Source of the DNA: Pseudomonadota bacterium
GTDB lineage: Bacteria > Pseudomonadota > Gammaproteobacteria > Pseudomonadales > Moraxellaceae
Assembly (NCBI GenBank): GCA_021804565.1
Contig: JAJZHK010000007.1
Location: forward strand, 1-64,000
Direction: 5' to 3'
DNA: 64,000 nt
Positions 61,126-64,000 of this stretch are shown here, piece after piece; position 1 is the stretch's first letter, and each line of letters starts with the position of its first letter. A program made the translations under genes and the position numbers. Under the pieces are notes generated by a model. The model had not been told where the DNA came from. It did not search any database and saw only the letters and a list, made by a program, of their open reading frames with translations.

Positions 61126-61970
61126 TGTCCGGTCAGTTGCTGCCTTTGCCCGGCATCGAGCAGCAGGCTGGGATCGATACGGACATCGTTGAGGCTGACT
61201 GACCAGTGCAGGTGGGGGCCGGTGGCGCGGCCGGTATGACCGACACGCCCCAGTTCGGCGCCCGCGGCGAGATTCTGACCGGCTGCAACTTCGATACGGC
61301 TGAGGTGGCAGTACATGCTGATCAGGCCCTGGCCGTGGTCGATGATGACGGTACCCCCATTGAAATAGAGATCCCGGCTGAGCAGCACCCGTCCACCCAG
61401 GGGGGCGTAGACGGCTTGTCCTTCCTGGGCTTGCAGGTCGAGTCCGCTGTGTGGTGCACGCTCTTCTCCATTGAAGAAGCGGCGCAGGCCAAAAGCGCTG
61501 TCGAGGGCGGTCGGCTGCACCGGCAGGTGCATGTCTGCCAGTGCCGGCGTGCGGCCATCAAAGATGGCAAAGTCCTGCCTTTCTTCGCTCAGTTCCTGGT
61601 GGATCCGCTGCAGTTCTGCCGCGCTGGGGTTGACCATGTGCAGATTGCGCAAGGTGATGTGTTGCTCGGGATAGTCCTTGTGGCTGATGGTGAAGGCGAG
61701 CCTGGCCGCTTGCGGACTGCTGACCTCGAGGTACTCGGTGCCTGCCGGTCGATCGAGGGGGATGCCGACGATGGCCTGCCAGTGTGGCGACTGGCCTTCG
61801 ATCAAGACCGGGTGACCGAGATAGCTGGCCTGCGGTCGGCTGTCGCTGTCCGGTAGTGTCACCTGCGCGATGCCGCCATTGATAGGTGCAACGGTCCACG
61901 CTTGGCAGCTGAGGTTGAGCGCTGCGAGCGCCAGAAAAAGCGGCTTGATGTTCTGCGCCATGGTCTTCAT
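61119..61970 (-). CDS. M23 family metallopeptidase (LytM/peptidoglycan type)
   Basis: 283 residues with a signal peptide (hydrophobic IKPLFLALAALNLSCQAW). The C-terminal M23 domain keeps the zinc ligands: histidine and aspartate in APHSGLDLQA and HLH in GPHLHWSVSL. Such enzymes cut peptidoglycan peptides or act as regulators of amidases; the intact ligands suggest activity. The ATG at 61970 overlaps the xseA stop by one base (TGATG) with GGAGGAG upstream, which decides the start. Confidence 0.9.
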   Translation of the reverse strand: MKTMAQNIKPLFLALAALNLSCQAWTVAPINGGIAQVTLPDSDSRPQASYLGHPVLIEGQSPHWQAIVGIPLDRPAGTEYLEVSSPQAARLAFTISHKDYPEQHITLRNLHMVNPSAAELQRIHQELSEERQDFAIFDGRTPALADMHLPVQPTALDSAFGLRRFFNGEERAPHSGLDLQAQEGQAVYAPLGGRVLLSRDLYFNGGTVIIDHGQGLISMYCHLSRIEVAAGQNLAAGAELGRVGHTGRATGPHLHWSVSLNDVRIDPSLLLDAGQRQQLTGHH

Positions 61971-63394
61971 CAGCAAAGTTCTCCTCCTTGCGTTTCGCTG
62001 TCCTCGCCGACAGCCGGGTCGCTTTGCACGATCAGCTCGGCACTGCCGTGCTGCAGCCGTGCTTGCAGCTTTTGTCCGCGCCGCAAGCTGCGGCTGTCGC
62101 GCACGATGCTGCCTTGCTCATCAAACAAAATGCTGTATCCGCGCGCCAAAGTCGCCAAGGGGCTGGTCAGGTGAGCGCGTTGGGCCAGCTGCTGCAAACG
62201 CTCTTGCCGTCGCTGCAGCTGTGTCTGCAGTAAAGCGCTCAGGCGCTGATGCTGGTCGTTCAGAGTCCGCCTCAGCAGGCGCAGGTCCGGTGTCTGCGCC
62301 AGCAAGCGCTGACGCCCAAACTGTAGGCTTTGCTGGTGACGCTCGAGTTTGCGCTCGAGCTCCTGCTGCAGGCTTGTCTTGGCCTGCTGCAGTTGCAGCT
62401 GCTGCATCCGCAGACGCTCAGGCAAGGACAGCCGCATCAGCTGGCTATCGAGCAGGCGATGGCGCTGGGTGAGTCGGTGCAGATAAGCCTGTGCGGTCTG
62501 TTGCAGGCGCAGTTGCTGCTCATCCAGACGCTGCATGCTGCGCTCGAGGAGGGTGCGTGGTGCCAGCAGCCGCCCAGCGAGCTGATGCAGCCGCTGACGC
62601 CGGCGCACGGCACTTTCACTGACCAGCTCGGCGGCGGCAGAAGGTGTTGGCGCGCGCAGATCGGCGGCAAAATCGGCGATAGAAAAGTCGGTTTCATGGC
62701 CCACCGCACTGATCACCGGGAGCGGACAGGCGGCGATGGCGCGTGCCAGCTGCTCATCATTGAACGCCCACAGGTCCTCCATGGAGCCACCGCCGCGGCC
62801 GATGATGACGGCATCATGTTCCTGGCGTCGGCTGATGTCCGCGATGGCCTGGCGAAGCTGGAGAGCGGCGCCTTCGCCCTGTACGGCAACGGCGTAGAGA
62901 TCGATACGGATTTCCGGGGCGCGGCGCTGGAGTATGCTGAGCATGTCATGGATGACGGCGCCCTGACGCGAGGTCACCAGGGCGAGTTTGTGCAGATTGT
63001 CGGGGAGGGCGCGTTGCCGCGCAAACAGGCCTTCCTGCTGCAGGCGCAGCTTGAGCTCCATAAAGGCCTGGTGCAGGTCTCCAAGGCCAGCAGCCTGCAT
63101 CTGACTCACCAGAATCTGCATGTCCCCACGTGCCGGGTAGATGCTCAGCTGCCCCTCGGCGATGACCTTTTTGCCATTGCTCGGCTGCATGCGCAGTTGT
63201 GTGCGCCGGCCACGAAACATCACCGCTTTGATCTGTGCGCTGGCATCTTTGAGCGTAAAATAGAGGTGCCCTGAGCTGGCCTGGGTGAGGTTGGAGATCT
63301 CGCCTTCAACCCGGACCGAGGCAAAGTGATCCTCGATGAGGTCGCGCGCCAGGTGGTTGAGGGCGCTGATGCTTAGGATGGGGGATGTGCTCAT
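61970..63394 (-). CDS. xseA: Exodeoxyribonuclease VII large subunit
   Basis: Catalytic subunit of the single-strand exonuclease used in mismatch repair and damage processing. 474 residues: N-terminal OB fold (VRVEGEISNLTQASSGHLYFTLKD), catalytic core (VIIGRGGGSMEDLWAFNDEQLARAI, VGHETDFSIADFAADLRAPTPS split over the active site) and a long coiled-coil tail rich in leucine, arginine and glutamine. The ATG at 63394 follows GAGGA by seven bases. Divergent from guaB. Confidence 0.95.
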   Translation of the reverse strand: MSTSPILSISALNHLARDLIEDHFASVRVEGEISNLTQASSGHLYFTLKDASAQIKAVMFRGRRTQLRMQPSNGKKVIAEGQLSIYPARGDMQILVSQMQAAGLGDLHQAFMELKLRLQQEGLFARQRALPDNLHKLALVTSRQGAVIHDMLSILQRRAPEIRIDLYAVAVQGEGAALQLRQAIADISRRQEHDAVIIGRGGGSMEDLWAFNDEQLARAIAACPLPVISAVGHETDFSIADFAADLRAPTPSAAAELVSESAVRRRQRLHQLAGRLLAPRTLLERSMQRLDEQQLRLQQTAQAYLHRLTQRHRLLDSQLMRLSLPERLRMQQLQLQQAKTSLQQELERKLERHQQSLQFGRQRLLAQTPDLRLLRRTLNDQHQRLSALLQTQLQRRQERLQQLAQRAHLTSPLATLARGYSILFDEQGSIVRDSRSLRRGQKLQARLQHGSAELIVQSDPAVGEDSETQGGELC

Positions 63395-63448
63395 GAAAAT
63401 GTCCTCGCCCTGCATTATGACATAGGCCTGTCAACTTGCGCTGGCGCG

Positions 63449-63477
63449 TTGAGAGTATGAGCAGGATGGCGTATACT
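63449..63477 (+). promoter_or_regulatory. guaB promoter
   Basis: TTGAGA (63449-63454) and TATACT (63472-63477) are 17 bases apart, a good sigma-70 promoter. It lies in the 120-base gap between divergent xseA and guaB, with 37 bases to the guaB start. Confidence 0.6.
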
Positions 63478-63514
63478 TTCCCGCTTAGCTGTCCACCGCC
63501 CAGGGGGGATCCTC

Positions 63515-64000
63515 ATGCTCGAAATCGTTCAAGAAGCCCTGACCTTTGACGATGTTCTGCTCTTGCCGGACTACTCGGAAGTCTTGCCCAAGGATGTGTC
63601 CCTGCGCACCCGTCTGACGCGGTCCATCGACATCAATGCCCCCCTGGTCTCGGCCGCCATGGATACCGTCACCGCATCGGCCATGGCCATCGCCATGGCC
63701 CAGGAAGGTGGTATCGGTATCCTGCACAAGAATATGGACAAAGAGGCACAAGCCGCTGAAGTGCGGCGGGTCAAGAAGTTCGAGAGCGGGGTGGTGAAAG
63801 ATCCGATCACGGTGACTCCGGAAACCACCGTGGCGGAGCTGCAGGATTTGACCAAGGCCTATCGCATCTCCGGTGTTCCGGTGGTGTCTGGCGAAGATCT
63901 GGTAGGGATTGTGACCAGTCGTGACCTGCGATTTGTCACCCAGCCGGATCTGCCGGTTGCGCGTATCATGACCCCCAAGGATAAGCTGGTGACGGTGCGC
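63515..64000 (+). CDS. guaB: Inosine-5'-monophosphate dehydrogenase, 5' part
   Basis: First committed step of GMP synthesis: oxidises IMP to XMP with NAD. The window holds 162 codons and the gene continues past its end. The N-terminus [38 protein letters not shown] and the beginning of the CBS pair ([21 protein letters not shown]) are unmistakable. GGGGGGA precedes the ATG. guaA probably follows outside the window. Confidence 0.96.
   Translation, partial: MLEIVQEALTFDDVLLLPDYSEVLPKDVSLRTRLTRSIDINAPLVSAAMDTVTASAMAIAMAQEGGIGILHKNMDKEAQAAEVRRVKKFESGVVKDPITVTPETTVAELQDLTKAYRISGVPVVSGEDLVGIVTSRDLRFVTQPDLPVARIMTPKDKLVTVR

Overview
This is a GC-rich, very gene-dense stretch of a gammaproteobacterial chromosome. 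Almost every base is coding and many neighbours overlap by 1 to 11 bases (ATGA or TGATG junctions). Several gene orders match what is known from Pseudomonadales: gatBAC divergent from mreBCD-maf-rng-yhdP; suhB divergent from trmJ-cysE-iscRSUA-hscBA-fdx-ndk-rlmN-pilF-rodZ-ispG-hisS-yfgM-bamB-der; and xseA divergent from guaB. The organism is therefore most likely a Pseudomonadales-like gammaproteobacterium with type IV pili (pilF), a MreB/RodZ rod-shape system and fatty-acid catabolism. This placement rests on gene content and order, not on a database search.

Layout. 1-520: the 3' end of a 5S rRNA gene with its terminator, then a small leftward lipoprotein gene. 651-4054: livHMGF, a branched-chain amino-acid type ABC transporter without its binding protein. 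4115-9406: a sugar-nucleotide cluster (tviB-like dehydrogenase, UDP-glucuronate 4-epimerase, pgi, ugd) that supplies UDP-uronic acids and fructose-6-phosphate for surface glycans, but with no glycosyltransferases here. 9436-11946: glpK, a small outer-membrane barrel protein and an RDD membrane protein. 11943-15261 (leftward): a double-receiver response regulator, a DUF815 ATPase and an AlkK-like acyl-CoA ligase. 15379-19280: a Sel1-repeat protein and gatBAC. 19448-28140: mreBCD, maf, rng, yhdP, tadA. 28148-36275: mltF (leftward), a minimal chemotaxis receptor, purL, a stand-alone NIF3/YqfO-type domain and an AraC-family regulator. 36366-39537 (leftward): two adjacent acyl-CoA dehydrogenases, the upstream one lacking the catalytic glutamate, and a zinc-ribbon Nudix hydrolase. 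39652-42635: a CoA-type Nudix hydrolase, a gamma-carbonic-anhydrase-like protein, purT and a SmpA/OmlA-like lipoprotein. 42804-59724: suhB, trmJ, cysE, the complete ISC iron-sulfur operon without iscX, then ndk through der. 59869-64000: a DUF445 membrane protein, a leftward xseA-M23 peptidase pair, and the start of guaB, which runs off the window.

How parts work together. The ISC operon builds Fe-S clusters that IspG and RlmN, encoded just downstream, require; CysE supplies cysteine, the sulfur source for IscS. IscR probably represses its own promoter through a 25-bp site that overlaps the cysE stop codon. MreBCD, RodZ, MltF and the M23 protein concern cell-wall growth and shape. PurL, PurT and GuaB belong to purine synthesis.

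I found no CRISPR array, insertion sequence, prophage, tRNA gene or obvious defence or biosynthetic island; this is mostly core genome. The most interesting points are the paired acyl-CoA dehydrogenases with one probably non-catalytic subunit, the response regulator with a dead first receiver, the symmetric extended -10 promoters between suhB and trmJ with similar elements elsewhere, the IscR site, and the palindromes before the chemotaxis gene. The largest non-coding gaps are 41978-42260 and 29558-29832, both under 300 bases.
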